Shown: in pieces, positions 21,892 through 33,386 of the stretch
Layout: each line of letters opens with the position of its first letter
Position numbering within the stretch: the first letter of the stretch is position 1
Source: Coprinellus micaceus
Taxonomy: Eukaryota > Basidiomycota > Agaricomycetes > Agaricales > Psathyrellaceae
NCBI GenBank assembly: GCA_951394405.1
Contig: OX596335.1
Span: 2,356,001 to 2,420,000, forward strand
Length of the DNA: 64,000 nt
Direction: 5' to 3'
Notes under the pieces: generated by a model
The model's input: only the letters and a program-made list of their open reading frames with translations
Told to the model about the DNA's origin: nothing
The model's database searches: none
Translations under genes and position numbers: made by a program

Positions 21892-24094
21892 TCAGTTGCC
21901 AAAGAATCCACCACCGTTGCTCCCAGATCGAGGGCGGAGGTCATTCAGATCCAAGGGCGACGTATCGCCTCCATTACTTCTCCTTCCAGATATCGGCCGT
22001 CCTATTCTGCTTTTCGACAGCAAGCTGCTGACGGAACCGGTGCCTGACACACTCTTAGACGCTCGGACAGTGACGCTGGAAATAGAGGTGTGATTGGGAA
22101 CCTGGGGGAGTGCTTTGTCGTCCTTGTGTGTGGGAAGAGGGGGAACAGCAGTCGACCGTGAACGGAAGTCGGGTGCGGCGTAGGCACTTGACGTCAGGGA
22201 CACTCGCGGCGTCGACTGGGCGAAGGGGCTGCCACTTGTACCAGGCCCTGTCGACCGCTTTATGCCGTAGCTACTCGTCGGCATGGGGAGTAGGGATGGT
22301 GATGTTGGCCGAGATGGCCCAGCCCTGACGGTAGAAGTGCTAGAGCTTCCACCGGATAATCTTGCTTGCGATCGCCTTCCTGACATGCTGCCTGTGCCAC
22401 TAAGGTACGCTGTCGGTGGGCCTGTGCTGAGGGATGGGGAGTGTGCTCTGCTGGATCGGAAGGAAGTAGGGGCGGTAGGGTTTGAGAGCCTCCTCTGCGC
22501 TTTGCGTTCGCGCGCTGGGTCCTTGACTGGAGTGGGTGCCGGCGAATTCGCATCCTCCATAATCAGTACCCAGCCAGAGTCTCCGTTATCTTTCCTCGAG
22601 TCCCTCTTCGCATCCCTCTTCACCTGCTTCTCCAAGCTTTCGTTGCTCTTCCGTGAATCGGGGCTTGGTCGCCCAGAATCGATGCTTGTCTTCGCGGTAG
22701 AATGATTAGACGCCGATGATGAGCAACTGGGCACACTGGAAACGTTGGAGCTCATGCTGTTGCGACCCGTGATGCTGGCCATGCGTAACCTTGGGACGCG
22801 AGTCTGGATCTTGGCCTCGAGATTGCGTACACGAGCACGCATTTCGGAGACCATCTGCACACCCTTGCTCTTCGACGTCGTGCTCGTGGTGGTCGTGGTA
22901 GAGCCACTAGCAAACGAGCTGCCGCTCGTGGACGAACGCACAGGTGTTCCTCGCATGGGGAGACGGGAGCTTTGCGATGTTGAGGGACTATATAACGAGG
23001 TTGGCGCGGGCTTGAAACCGGATGTCCGCAATGCGGCGAGAGGGCTGTCTCGGCTGTTGATACCAGAGCGGTTGAGCAAATTGCTGGACTTGCTGATGCG
23101 ATTGTTTCTCGGTGTGGAGACGTGAGACGAGGAGCTTGAAGACGTTGGCGATAGGTCGGCCAAATCCAAATCGGGCTGCCTTCCTACTTTCCGTGGACTG
23201 GGTGTCGAAAGTGGAGGAGGCATGGATGACTTGTAGTCTTTGAGGGCGTCAGCGACAGCGCGTTCCTTGGCCGCTGCGGCTTCTGCAAGTTTGCCCTTGA
23301 GAATGGTGATCTCTTCGCTTGCGTCTATAGGGTTATGGGTTAGCATCACTATGGGAAACGGCCCTAAATGAGTCAGTCACTGACCTCTGACCTCGTCCTT
23401 CAGACGTTGGGTCGACTCCTCCAGGCTAACCTTCTCGAGTAGTTCCTGCTCCAACAGAATCTTCTCCTCAAGGACACGCGCGTACTTGGCCTCCATGTCC
23501 GCCAAGCTTGACGATACAGCGCGTTCGTTCCGTTCGAGATCGTCGTTGCCCATCTCGAGCTCTCGCAGCTGGATCTTGAGTTGCTGATACTCCCGTCTTA
23601 GCTTGTCTAGCTCGCGTTGCAGTGAAGTGGTGGTCGTATTATGGGTAGTTTGGAGGGACATGAACTTGGACTGGAGCGGCGGCGGCCCATGTCAGTTGGG
23701 TGACAAGAAGCGAGCAGATAGCGACGCACCTTCCAATCATCCCTCTCCGTTTCTGCCTTTGAAACCTTGACCTTCAAATCCATCTGCGCCTTTTCTGTGC
23801 GTGCCAGCTCAGCCTCCAATTCCGCCTCCAGCTCCTTACTCGCATGATGAAATTCGTCTAGCTCCGCCTTGGTCTCGGCAAGCATATCCAGAACCTGAAG
23901 GGATTTCGAGCTGATTTCACGGAGGGATACATACGTACGTACCTCGTTATACTTTGAATGCCAGTCAGTACCGCTCGATAGGAAGCTGGGTCGGCAGAGA
24001 GGGTGAGGAGGCTGGAACTGTGGCACGATTCTGTCACTCACTTCATGCCATTCTCGTCCATAGACATGGGCCTCTCCTTTTTGAGAAGATCCAT
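21892..24094 (-). CDS. nudE: NudE/Ndel1-like dynein-LIS1 adaptor
   Basis: The spliced reading starts at ATG 24094 (MDLLKKERPMSMDENG). It then removes a 56-nt intron to give MNFLSSGTDWHSKYNEV and a second to give LDMLAETKAELDEF. The first 190 residues or so form a continuous coiled coil, ending LLEKVSLEESTQRLKDEVR. The remaining half is Ser/Pro-rich with a NUDE_C-like region (VSEMRARVRNLEAKIQTRVP) and a Gly/Asn tail. NudE proteins bind LIS1 (NudF) and dynein and promote nuclear migration along hyphae. The coiled-coil-first layout and family blocks match fungal NudE. The gene lies 240 bp downstream of CSL4 on the same strand. Confidence 0.8.
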
Positions 24095-24333
24095 CGAGGA
24101 CAAGACTGTAGCCATGACTGTGAATGCCTACCAGGGCCAGCCTATGAGCGGTGTGGAGGAGAAACTGAAAACTGGCTGCTTGAGTGCTTGGTGGTTGGGT
24201 TCAAGTTGCACTAATGTTGACCATTTCCTATTCCGGCCCGGTTGTCGCTGGCGCCACCTCGTCTGAACCGATCAAAATGGCGCATTCAGGTTGTAGTGGT
24301 AGGGGTTACATGCAGAGACAGACAGACGATACG

Positions 24334-25009
24334 CTACAGACCCTCTGGCTTTGCGCACTTGCGCTTTTCAATTTTGCCCGTTTTGGGGCACCGCATCTCC
24401 TGCCAGGACACGGGCTCGAGGGTTGCACCAGCCTCACTCGTCGCGAATATGACACCCAGGTCGTTCCGGGCCGTTGTGATAAAGTAGCTACGGGCGTCAC
24501 CAAGGGAAATCTGGGCACGGGGGTGAGTCTGAGGGCGCTTGGAGAAGAGGGGGACGGACCACAAGACCGCGGACGACGTCGCCGCCTCTGAAGCAGTCTC
24601 CGATTTTCACGCGGTCCTTTTCTGTGGCACGGACGTCCTGGGAGCGAATGACGCCGGAGAACTCTTCGCCTGCGGGGAGGGGGACGCCATCGACGACGGT
24701 GATGGAGACGAATGCCTGAAGGGGCGAGAGCCGGGTTACGGAGCCCAGGACGAGCGAGTTTGGGGCCGGGGGATGTGGCCGCAGACGAGGGATTGTGAGG
24801 ATCTACTCGGGGTGGTCAGAGAGGCCTGGGGGATGGGATGCGGGGGTGCGTACAGAGGCATCGAGGGCGGGGAGGCCGACGAGACTTGCGCGGACGACGG
24901 TGTCCCTGGAATAGGCGCCAGGGCCGAGCTGGGGCCGGGGCGCGGTTGCGGGGAGAGGCAGCGGCTGGCCGGGGAGCAGTGGCAGCATTTTGGGTGGGAT
25001 CAGACGCAT
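24334..25009 (-). CDS. csl4: Exosome complex component CSL4
   Basis: Three exons are joined by two short introns (DAS to ILTIPRLR; VVRGLV to ISLGDARS). The N-terminal domain has the family pattern LLPGQPL then LGPGAYSRDTVVRASLVG. The middle S1-like barrel reads LGSVTRLSPLQAFVSITVVD and DRVKIGDCFRGGDVVRG. The C-terminus has the diagnostic FITTARNDLGVIFATSEAG then WQEMRCPKTGKIEKRKCAKP, which resembles the zinc-ribbon-like end. CSL4 is one of three cap subunits of the RNA exosome, which degrades and trims RNA in nucleus and cytoplasm. I start at ATG 25009 (MRLIPPKMLPLL); an in-frame ATG seven codons later is an alternative. The start is only 96 bp from LAT1 on the other strand. Confidence 0.85.
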
Positions 25010-25105
25010 CAGCACGGTAAGGGTCCGCTTGCGCGTGTTTGGCGCCCCCCAACTATCCCGGACGCACCAAAGTTTTTGGGTGGACGTGTTTCTCTCCTGC
25101 TCACC

Positions 25106-26665
25106 ATGGCCTTCTCCGTCGCCCGTGCCCTCTCCCGCGGTATGTGTCTCCCTCCCCCGCCGCCGCCCCGCTCACCCCTCCCCCAGGCTTCCACTCCTCC
25201 GCCCGCAGACATGCCCTCTCCCAGTTCAACATGCCAGCAATGAGCCCAACCATGACCGAGGGTGGCATTGCCCAGTGGAAGAAGGCCGAGGGCGAGTCCT
25301 TTGCAGCAGGCGACGTCCTCCTCGAGATCGTGCGTCCACCCCCCTTCGCCCCCTCTGTTTGTCCTCACCACCCAACAGGAGACCGACAAGGCTACTATTG
25401 ACGTCGAGGCTCAGGATGATGGCATTATTGCCAAAATCATTGTACGTTCCCCCTCTCCACCTCCTGCTGTCCTTGCCGACCTCCGCCCCAGGTTCCCGAC
25501 GGTTCAAAAGGCGTCCCCGTTGGATCCGTCATTGCCGTCATCGGTGAGGAGGGCGACGACCTCTCCGGTGCCGCTGCTCTCGCCGAGTCCGCCTCCAAGC
25601 CTGCACCTCCCAAGGAAGAAAAGGCTCCAGAGCCCCCCAAGGAGACCAAGGCCGAACCCGTTCCCTCAAAACCCGAGTCCCCTCCCTCCGAGTCCAGGGC
25701 CGACCTTGCCAAGGGCGACCGTATCTTCGCCAGCCCCATCGCGAAGAAGATTGCCCTTGAACGCGGCGTTCCTCTCGCCCAGGTAAGGGGCACTGGTCCC
25801 AATGGACGTATCATCCGCGAGGACGTCGAGAGCTTCAAGGCCCCTGCGGCCGCTGCTGCTCAGCCTACCACCCAGCAACCCGCTGCCGCTCAACTTCCTG
25901 ACTATGTCGATACCCCGGTCTCCAATATGCGCCGGGTCATTGGTGCCCGTCTGACCCAATCCAAGCAGGAGGTCCCCCACTACTACCTCACTGCCGACAT
26001 CAACATGGACAAGGTCCTCAAGCTCAGGCAGGTCTTCAACAAGACCCTGTCCGAGAAGGAGGGCGGTGCCAAGCTTAGCGTGAACGATTTCATCGTCAAG
26101 GCTGTCGCTTGTGCTCTGTCTGATGTTCCCGAGGCCAACTCTGCGTGGTTGGGTGAGGTGATCCGAACGTGAGTTTCCGCCGTATTCCGCACTATCTCCT
26201 ACGCGTTTGCTTATCCCCGCCCTCCCCTTCAGCTACAAGAACGCTGACATCTCCGTCGCTGTCGCCACCCCCACCGGCTTGATCACCCCCATCGTCAAGA
26301 GCGCGAACAACAAGGGTCTGGCCTCCATCTCTGCCGAGACCAAGTCCCTGGCCAAGAAGGCCCGCGATGGCAAGCTCGCTCCCGCAGAGTACCAGGGTGG
26401 AACCTTCACTATCTCCAACCTCGGAATGTATGGCATCGACCACTTCACCGCCATCATCAACCCTCCTCAGTCGTGTATTCTCGCTGTCGGCTCGACACAA
26501 GCACGGTTGGTGCCTGCACCCGAGGAGGAGCGCGGCTTCAAGACCGTGCAGGTAATGAAGGTCACCCTCAGCTCCGACCACCGCGTCGTCGATGGTGCCG
26601 TCGGCGCCAGGTGGCTCAACGCCTTCAAGGGCTACCTCGAAAACCCTCTCACCTTTATGCTCTAA
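25106..26665 (+). CDS. lat1: Dihydrolipoamide acetyltransferase, E2 of pyruvate dehydrogenase
   Basis: Exons 25106-25139, 25187-25329, 25379-25441, 25492-26168 and 26233-26665 give 449 aa. The N-terminus ([20 protein letters not shown]) is a mitochondrial presequence. One lipoyl domain follows, with the lipoylated lysine in [10 protein letters not shown]. Then come an Ala/Pro/Glu linker, the peripheral-subunit-binding domain ([20 protein letters not shown]), a second flexible linker, and the catalytic acyltransferase domain with [20 protein letters not shown] and the active-site DHRVVDG. It transfers acetyl groups from E1 to CoA in the mitochondrial matrix. Length and domain order match Lat1. 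The lipoyl cofactor would be made by the LIP5 gene about 8 kb downstream. Confidence 0.95.
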
Positions 26666-27003
26666 ATGCTCTACCCATATAGACTACCATCGCTAACCCC
26701 TTAGACTTTTATAATCATACATGTTTCTACGACACCACCTCGTAACGGCATAGGTTGAATATATGTTCGTTCCAGGAATCTCCAAGGATTTACCGGTCGG
26801 GGATGTGCTGAATCCAGGCGCACTTGCCCATATGGGCGACCGTCCGCGATGTCGGTGAGAATCCTTGTTGACCCTGCTCTCGTCGATGACAGCATCATAA
26901 CATCAACAACGATCTCCCCTAACAACGACTAGTACCAACTGTATGCGCGGACCTTGGCTTGCTCTTTTCTTTATACCTCAACACACTTTTACGCCCGCCC
27001 TCA
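26666..27003. other. Intergenic region between lat1 and a coiled-coil gene
   Basis: About 340 bp between a stop and a start on the same strand. It should contain the lat1 terminator and the promoter of the next gene, including a pyrimidine-rich stretch just before the start. No open frame of interest is seen. Confidence 0.4.
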
Positions 27004-29216
27004 ATGTCTGATAACGATGAAGACGGCTTCTTGACCCAGGTGCTTCAAAAGCTCACAACTGCGAAGCTTGATGTTACGCGCCTAACGAAAGAGCTGAAGG
27101 TCGCAGTGGGAGAGGTCGGTCGCTTTGCCCTGAGTCTTCTTTATCTAACAGGCCGCTGGGGTTCCCGCGACACAGCGCGACAAGCTTCGAAACGAGCTTG
27201 AGCAGGCGAGGAACCAGAGGAAACGCACAGCGAATGCGAATGAAGAACCCAACGTTACGGCAAGCTGCCCTCAACGACGGACGGAACCGTGTCATGCCAG
27301 CACAGCTGGGGCGAGTGCAAGTGCTTCGACTGGTGCATACGACGAGAACCGGACTGTAGATCTGCAGAAGCTGAGTGAGCTTGAGGCTGGGCTCACACAG
27401 GCCCAAAGCAGTTACGAAAGGATCGCGAAGCAGGTGGGCATAGTGTCTCCACCAACCATTTTGGTATACTGAACCTCCCTGTCCGACGCGTCTCTCCCCG
27501 TCGAATAGCTCGAGGATAACCAGGCGATGATCCAAGACCTTTTAAACAACAACCGGGTCTTACAGGATGAATGCAACAACGCAAAGTCTCAACGAGACGC
27601 GTCTCACGCGACGCTGAAAACCACGGAAGATGAACTCAAGCAAGCGCGATTGGAGAATGAGAAGCTCCGAGAACGGGTGCGTCTCCTCGTTCTCCAGTGG
27701 ACAACACGGACTGATAACGGCATTCTGCAGGTACGCGTTCTCACCCGCCACACTTCTTCTGCCCAGCCAAGCCTCGGCTCCGGCCAGCCAGAGGTGCCTG
27801 TCAAGGTCGAGCAAGTTAATGAAGGCGCATATCAATTAAAGATTGCTTCCCTGGAACACGAGGCACGTCGTCATGTTCGTACGGCGCGTATACGGAGTGC
27901 TAACGGCCGCATAGGTTGAGGCACTGAGCAAGGAGAACCGCAAGCTGGTTGAAGAGAAGCACCATATCCATGCAGGGCTGGACATTGCGCGGAGTAAGCT
28001 CGATAAGATCAAGCAGTCAAAGAGCGCGCTTCATGACCAGCTGAAAGGGCTGGGAGAGCTAGTAAGTTTGTCTCTTCCAAACTAGGATCCAGCCCAATCT
28101 GACCCACATCCAGCAGGCTCGAACGAGAAGTGCCAGCATATCCAGTCGCGCGCCTTCCACTCGTACTACCCGAAGCCAGGCAGCTACTGCTACCAGTCCT
28201 CAATCCACTCTCTCATCGCTATTTTTCGGCTCCAGTGGCTCGCCTGCAGGGCCAGAAAGTCGCTTAAGAACCATACCCTCGACAATCAGCAACCTTACCA
28301 TTATTGACTTGACAAGGACAGAAGATAAGACCCCCATTGAAGACGACGTTCCTACGCCTCGACCGGCTGACTATGCACCAGCTGAAGAGGGCGTTCCCGC
28401 TTCGAGGCGGGCCCACCTTGTTGCGTTCCCTGTTGTGAACGTCAACTCTGAGATCGGGTTGGGCGAAGGCGAGAATGCGTTCAGCAGGGACTTTATGACC
28501 ACTGCCCTGGGCGGCAGCATTCAACCATTGGTTGTGCGGTATGTTCAGTCGCATCACGAATACCACACCCACCAGAGTCTGACTTTTCTTTAGCGTCGCC
28601 AAGCAGAGCACCCTGGCCAAGAAGAGAAATGTGGACGCTTATTTGTGCCCTGGACTCGACCATAATCCTTGGTGCCCATCGATCCCCGGGCGCCATGGAT
28701 ATATCTTTGTCGGCCTCGGTCGCGAGAAGGATACCTTTTTGGAACCCGAGGAGCATAACGTATTCGTTGGGCTCAAGAAGAAGGGGAAAGATACGCGGAG
28801 GTTCAGATACCTTGGGAAGTACCGTGCTGTGAGGGTACAGCCATTGACCAAGGAGGAATGGGCTAGCTTGCCGGAACCTGTGCGACTGATATTCTCTCAC
28901 CCGTTCTCACCGCCCAACTCACTGGCTCTCTGTACAGATCCGAAAAACGTACGCCAAGACCACCAAAGAGAAAACGAAAGATACACGATCCGTCGACGAT
29001 ATAGCCAAAGCCTACAGCATCGGCGAACTCTCTGTACCATGCGTGCAGCTGCAGTGCATCGACTTTGACTACGAGCTCTACAAGGCGATGGTGGTTGAGA
29101 ACGCAAAGCAGAAACTCAAGGGCAAGTCGTCGCTCATCTCCTCCTCCGGCTCCAACAAGAGAGCCTGCGAATACGACGCTGATGATGATTCCTCTCGCAA
29201 AAGGCGGAATAGGTGA
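27004..29216 (+). CDS. Basidiomycete-type coiled-coil protein with conserved C-terminal domain (DUF6697-like)
   Basis: A many-exon gene starting MSDNDEDGFLTQVLQKL. The first 300 or so residues are coiled coil built over several small exons (KLSELEAGLTQAQSSYERIA, LKTTEDELKQARLENEKLRE, LVEEKHHIHAGLDIARSKL). A Ser/Thr-rich linker follows. The C-terminal globular part contains NPWCPSIPGRHGYIFVGLG, FLEPEEHNVFVGLKKKGK and FRYLGKYRAVRVQPLTKEEW, ending in a nuclear-looking SRKRRNR. The Trp/Cys/Pro-rich domain resembles the DUF6697 class seen in mushroom genomes; I am not certain of that name. A chromatin or DNA-binding role is possible but only a guess. Introns were read from frame changes; some inner boundaries are approximate. 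Confidence 0.65.
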
Positions 29217-29503
29217 GGAGGGAATTCGTTGGGAGCGACGCGATTTCTTGGCGGCCAGACCTTCCACTTTGACGGTTCGGACATGATTTGATTGTTCATG
29301 ACACGACACGCTGTTCCTATCCCTTCACTGTACTATTATTATTTGTTCATTTATTTCCCCCCTCTGTTGCTTCTGTATAGCTACTACATCCAGCTACGCT
29401 CGTACTTTGACACATCATCACAGTATGATCTAATCAACTTCTGATTGCTTTCAAGCTGAGCGCTTATCTTTTCATCCTCCATTCACCCACCAGACCCTCT
29501 GCC
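29217..29503. other. Intergenic region upstream of kae1
   Basis: About 290 bp. T-rich sequence after the upstream stop suits a terminator, and the second half should be the kae1 promoter. No other feature is seen. Confidence 0.4.
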
Positions 29504-31012
29504 ATGGCCTCCTCCTCACGTCCACGTTGCCTCCTAAGCGAGCCAGGTCAAGACAATACGCTCACTGTTAAGATGGACTCTGGCTGAAGCCGTAGTGGTT
29601 ACCTTTGCAGATCGTCCATATCTCGCGCTAGGTCTCGAGGGTTCGGCGAACAAGCTCGGTGCGGGCGTCATTCGCCATGAGCTCGACGGATCCTCCACCG
29701 TGCTATCGAATGTCAGGCACACGTATATCACCCCGCCTGGGGAGGGCTTTCAACCGAAGGATACTGCCTTGCACCACCGGGAGTGGGCGTTGAAGGTCAT
29801 TCCGGATTGCATGGAGAAGGCGGGGATTTCGATCCACGAACTGGATTGCATTTGTTATACCAAGGGTGGGTAATCGTGTTGCTGCTACACCTTGGTGATG
29901 GCTCAATGAACAGAGCTACAGGCCCGGGAATGGGTGCACCACTACAGTCCGTCGCCCTGGTCGCTCGAACGCTTTCCCTCCTGTACGGAAAGCCCTTGGT
30001 CGGCGTGAACCACTGTGTTGGCCGTAAGCCTCTCGCGTTCCCTCATTACCGAACCCTCGTAACTATAGCCTCTAGATATCGAGATGGGTCGCGAGATCAC
30101 CGGTGCAAAAAACCCCATCGTCCTCTACGTTTCGGGAGGAAACACCCAAGTGATCGCATACTCGCGACAGTGCTACCGCATCTTCGGCGAGACCCTAGAC
30201 ATCGCTGTTGGGAACTGTCTGGACCGCTTCGCTCGCGTTATAAACCTGAGCAACGACCCGAGTCCAGGATATAACATTGAGCAGGAGGCCAAGAAGTACC
30301 ATCTCTTACCTTCATTCAGATTCCGAGTCATTCTGACCACGGCCATATGATGTAGGGGACAGAGACTGGTCAGCCTTCCATACGCGACGAAAGGGATGGA
30401 CGTCAGTCTCTCGGGGATCCTAACCTCCATCGAGGCACTGACCTACGACAAGCGGTACAGAGCGGATGGTCTTCCTCGAGGACCGGACGATACTGACATC
30501 ATCACCCCTGCTGATTTATGCTTCTCACTTCAAGAAACAGTGTTTTCGATGCTCGTGGAGATTACTGAGCGGGCCATGGCGCATGTCGGCAGCAAGGAGG
30601 TGCTGATCGTCGGCGGTGTTGGGTGTAGGCACCTTTTTCCCGCCTGTCGTTTCTGGCAGCTGTTCTGGATTGGCTGACATCCTCGGGTAGGCAACGAGAG
30701 GCTACAAGAGATGATGGGTATCATGGCCGAGGAGAGAGGAGGCCGAGTCTTTGCGACAGATGAACGGTGGGTTCCCCCACTGGAGTGCAACACCCGAGTC
30801 CGTAATGACTCCTCGTAGGTTCTGCATCGATAACGGCATTATGATTGCTCAAGCTGGGCTTCTGGCTTTCCGGTGTGGACTGACAACTCCGCTCGCAAAG
30901 AGTACTTGCACGCAACGGTGAGTTTGACGGCTTCTTCGCCGCCCGTGAGGTGACCATGCTCAACGGCGCCAGGTTCCGTACAGATCAAGTGTCCGTCCTC
31001 TGGCGCCACTAG
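29504..31012 (+). CDS. kae1: tRNA N6-threonylcarbamoyladenosine synthase catalytic subunit (KEOPS)
   Basis: The gene is spliced from several exons. The core begins [19 protein letters not shown]. The metal-binding His pair is in GVNHCVGHIEMGRE, restored when an intron between CVG and HIEM is removed. Next are [30 protein letters not shown] and [15 protein letters not shown], then [15 protein letters not shown] and [13 protein letters not shown]. The tail reads [13 protein letters not shown]. Kae1 (human OSGEP) transfers threonylcarbamoyl to A37 of ANN-decoding tRNAs in the KEOPS complex. My start is ATG 29504 ([14 protein letters not shown] joined to DRPYLALG by a GTCAAG intron), which gives an unusual 14-residue extension. 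That first exon is less certain than the rest. Confidence 0.9.
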
Positions 31013-31352
31013 CATCGCCGGAGTGGGCACTATAGGCGTTCTTGGAAGGTTAAAGGCAAAAGGTTGCCTCGCAGGTGACATCACCCCATGGGATATCCAC
31101 CAGGCTTTCCAAAGCCATTGCCGATCTAGAGGCCACCGCGGCGTTTCCTCAAGTTTACCTCCAACCGTTCGGGCTCGGTAATTGGTGAAGATTGGAAAGA
31201 TACAATGCATGAATGCATCTGCCTGTACATTAATAACAATATCAAATGACGAGACATTCCGGGGCACCAGCGACGTAGAAAGTATGGCAGCAGGGGTAGC
31301 AAGAGCGAGTCGGTGGGAACCGTCCAGCTCAAAGGCTTCGGAGGGCATGGGC
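31013..31352. other. Convergent intergenic region
   Basis: About 340 bp between the stops of kae1 and the glycosyltransferase gene. It presumably holds two 3' UTRs. Nothing else is recognised. Confidence 0.4.
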
Positions 31353-32442
31353 CTATATCATACCCCCGTCATAGTCGACTTGTGGCACTATCCGTCTCGC
31401 ACCCTCTGCATCAACCCCCTCCAGGGCAGAAACCATCCTATCGAACGTGTCCCACCACCACCCGTGCGTTTTAGCAAACTCCTGCCTATGCGATGCGCGT
31501 GACCTCCACGGTTTGTCCGCTAAAATGTAGTGTATACAGCGCACTTCCCCCTCATCCCATAGCTGAGGATGGGTGTTCGGTAGGGTGCGCATGGCATTGT
31601 AGTACCACGGTAACGGTATCCACTTGCCATGGAATGCGGCGGCCAGGAGGTCTTGGTCGGGGAAGGTGAACGTTCGAACTGCAGCCTCGTCTTCGAGGAC
31701 ACGGGAGACGGTTTGGAAGAGCTGATGGGAGGGTTGGATAACGAGGGTCCCTGAATTTAGTTGCTGATATGGGCGAGGCAAGTCTGCGACTTTCGGAGGG
31801 GGAGACGTTGGCGCTGACAGGGCTGAATGTGCACAATTATGGGGTATCCTGCGTAACTTCAGTTATACAGGCGATAGTTATAGAACACGGGGCTCCCTCA
31901 CCAATCATCGGGATAGTGCTCGATTTTATAGGGGTTGCATGCACAGACGTGAACTGCAGCGATCTCATCCCTCGATAAAGCAAGAGCAAAGAGGTCGTCC
32001 ATGTTCCGCCGTATTGCCATGTCGCAGTCGAGGAGGACAATTCGCTAGTGGAGAAGGGTGAGTTCGGTGGTTCGAAGTGAGGTGGGGAGTGTTTACATCG
32101 AATTCCACCAACTCGAAACCTCTGCGTAGGAGCATGAGTAATTGAGGGGTGGGGAGTGGATCCTCCATACCTGAGCTTCGTCCAGGTATCAGCGAAGCGA
32201 GCGTCGGATGTGGCAAGATAGTGTTCAAATGCAGGGCGGAGCGGTTCAGCCTCGATGATACGAATACCCGCCTTGCGAAGGAGATCCCTAGCGTCGAGGG
32301 GCAGCGTGCGAGTGACCATCACCACAAGGGGGTACCTAGATCCCACTTCGCGGAGGCTGAACCACAGAACGAGCAGACCAGGGAGGTAGGAATTGCGGGT
32401 GAGCAAGGTGACATATGCAAAGCGTCGGGGGCCTGCTGCCAT
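31353..32442 (-). CDS. Glycosyltransferase family 8 (glycogenin/galactinol-synthase-like)
   Basis: Four exons start at ATG 32442. The N-terminus reads RRFAYVTLLTRNSYLPGLLV then YPLVVMVTRTLP, typical GT8 opening strands. After two introns the manganese-binding DxD motif appears in RIVLLDCDMAIRRNMDDLF. A further intron in the HYPDDW-IPHNCAH segment must be removed to keep frame. Then come YQQLNSGTLVIQPS, FPDQDLLAAAFHGKWIPLP and the C-terminal HYILADKPW motif. Together these identify a nucleotide-sugar-dependent retaining GT8 enzyme. There is no signal peptide, so it is probably cytosolic. The acceptor is unknown; it lacks the C-terminal extension of true glycogenin. Confidence 0.85.
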
Positions 32443-32806
32443 TTCAAATGCTCAGCCAGGGCGGGGAACGGGGGTGCAAAATTTGCGAGCCATCGGGAAG
32501 ACCGAATGCATATAAGCTGGTGAGTAGTTCTGGCTACTGGTCGTCGATAGAATAGATAGCCTCAGGCCCAACGTTGGATCAGGAGCAAGCCGAATGATAT
32601 GAACAGGAAGATACTCAATAAAACCTTGGACCCCGAAGCACCAAGCAGCCTCGGCGAGGGAAGCATGTCTAAAGCCAAAACCCAACGGGTGGAGGTGCAG
32701 AGACCGATTTTGATTAGATATCTCATGAAGTGATGTACAACATGTCCGGGAAGAGGGTGATAGAGGTGGATGGAAACGTGAATGGATGGGGTGCCGAGTT
32801 GGAAGC
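32443..32806. other. Intergenic region between GT8 and eS28 genes
   Basis: About 360 bp. It lies upstream of the GT8 start and downstream of the eS28 stop on the same strand, so it should hold a terminator and a promoter. No coding signal is convincing. Confidence 0.4.
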
Positions 32807-33174
32807 TTAGCGGAGACGACTGTATGAGGACCTGAATGAGTAAGGGGTCATCACGAAAGAAATGCGCCACGCACCGAGCCTCACGCTCACTCTCGAGGAG
32901 AGCGAGGATGTCCTGCTCCCTGACAGGTCCCTTGACGTTACGGATGATGGTGCGGGAGGTGTCGTCCATGAACTCGACACGAACTTGAGTGACACCACCA
33001 CGGGAGCCAGTCCTTCCGAGAACCTGCCAAATGTTCAAAATTCTGCTACTACTTCATTTTCCTGGGGAAATCGCGCGAACCTTGATGACCTTGGCGAGCT
33101 TAACTGGTGCTTTTGACGAATCCTACAGAATTGTTAACACTAGACTCTATTCCAGCGAAGCGTAGGCTCACCAT
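32807..33174 (-). CDS. rps28: 40S ribosomal protein eS28
   Basis: Four exons: ATG (33174-33172), 33122-33081, 33023-32875 and 32819-32807, giving a 68-residue protein. It starts [20 protein letters not shown] and contains [20 protein letters not shown] and [16 protein letters not shown], the near-invariant eS28 sequence. eS28 sits near the mRNA exit channel of the small ribosomal subunit. The first coding exon is the start codon alone and the last is 13 nt, so the single long frame in the genome covers only the middle of the protein. Introns of 49-57 nt carry normal GT-AG ends. Confidence 0.95.
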
Positions 33175-33386
33175 CTTTGAGTTGAGCGGGAGGGACCAGG
33201 AGCAGGCTTGTGTTGATTTTGATGTCCTTGAATAAAGTTTGCGAATCAACTCTGTTTCGTCTCCGCCTCAATATTCGGCTGTTTGCGAGCTTCGGCAACT
33301 GCTTGCCTCGGCGCTTAATGATCGATCGAATTACCAGAGTGTAGGTTAACGTAACAATATCTCAAGTCTATGGATAAAATACTTGT

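Noticed and set aside
24539..25243. 234-codon plus-strand frame across the CSL4 gene
   Set aside because: Antisense to conserved CSL4 exons; Gly/Glu-rich composition is a reading shadow.
16000..26000. Secondary-metabolite cluster around the P450
   Set aside because: Neighbours are ESS2, NudE, CSL4 and LAT1, all housekeeping genes; no synthase, transporter or cluster regulator is present.
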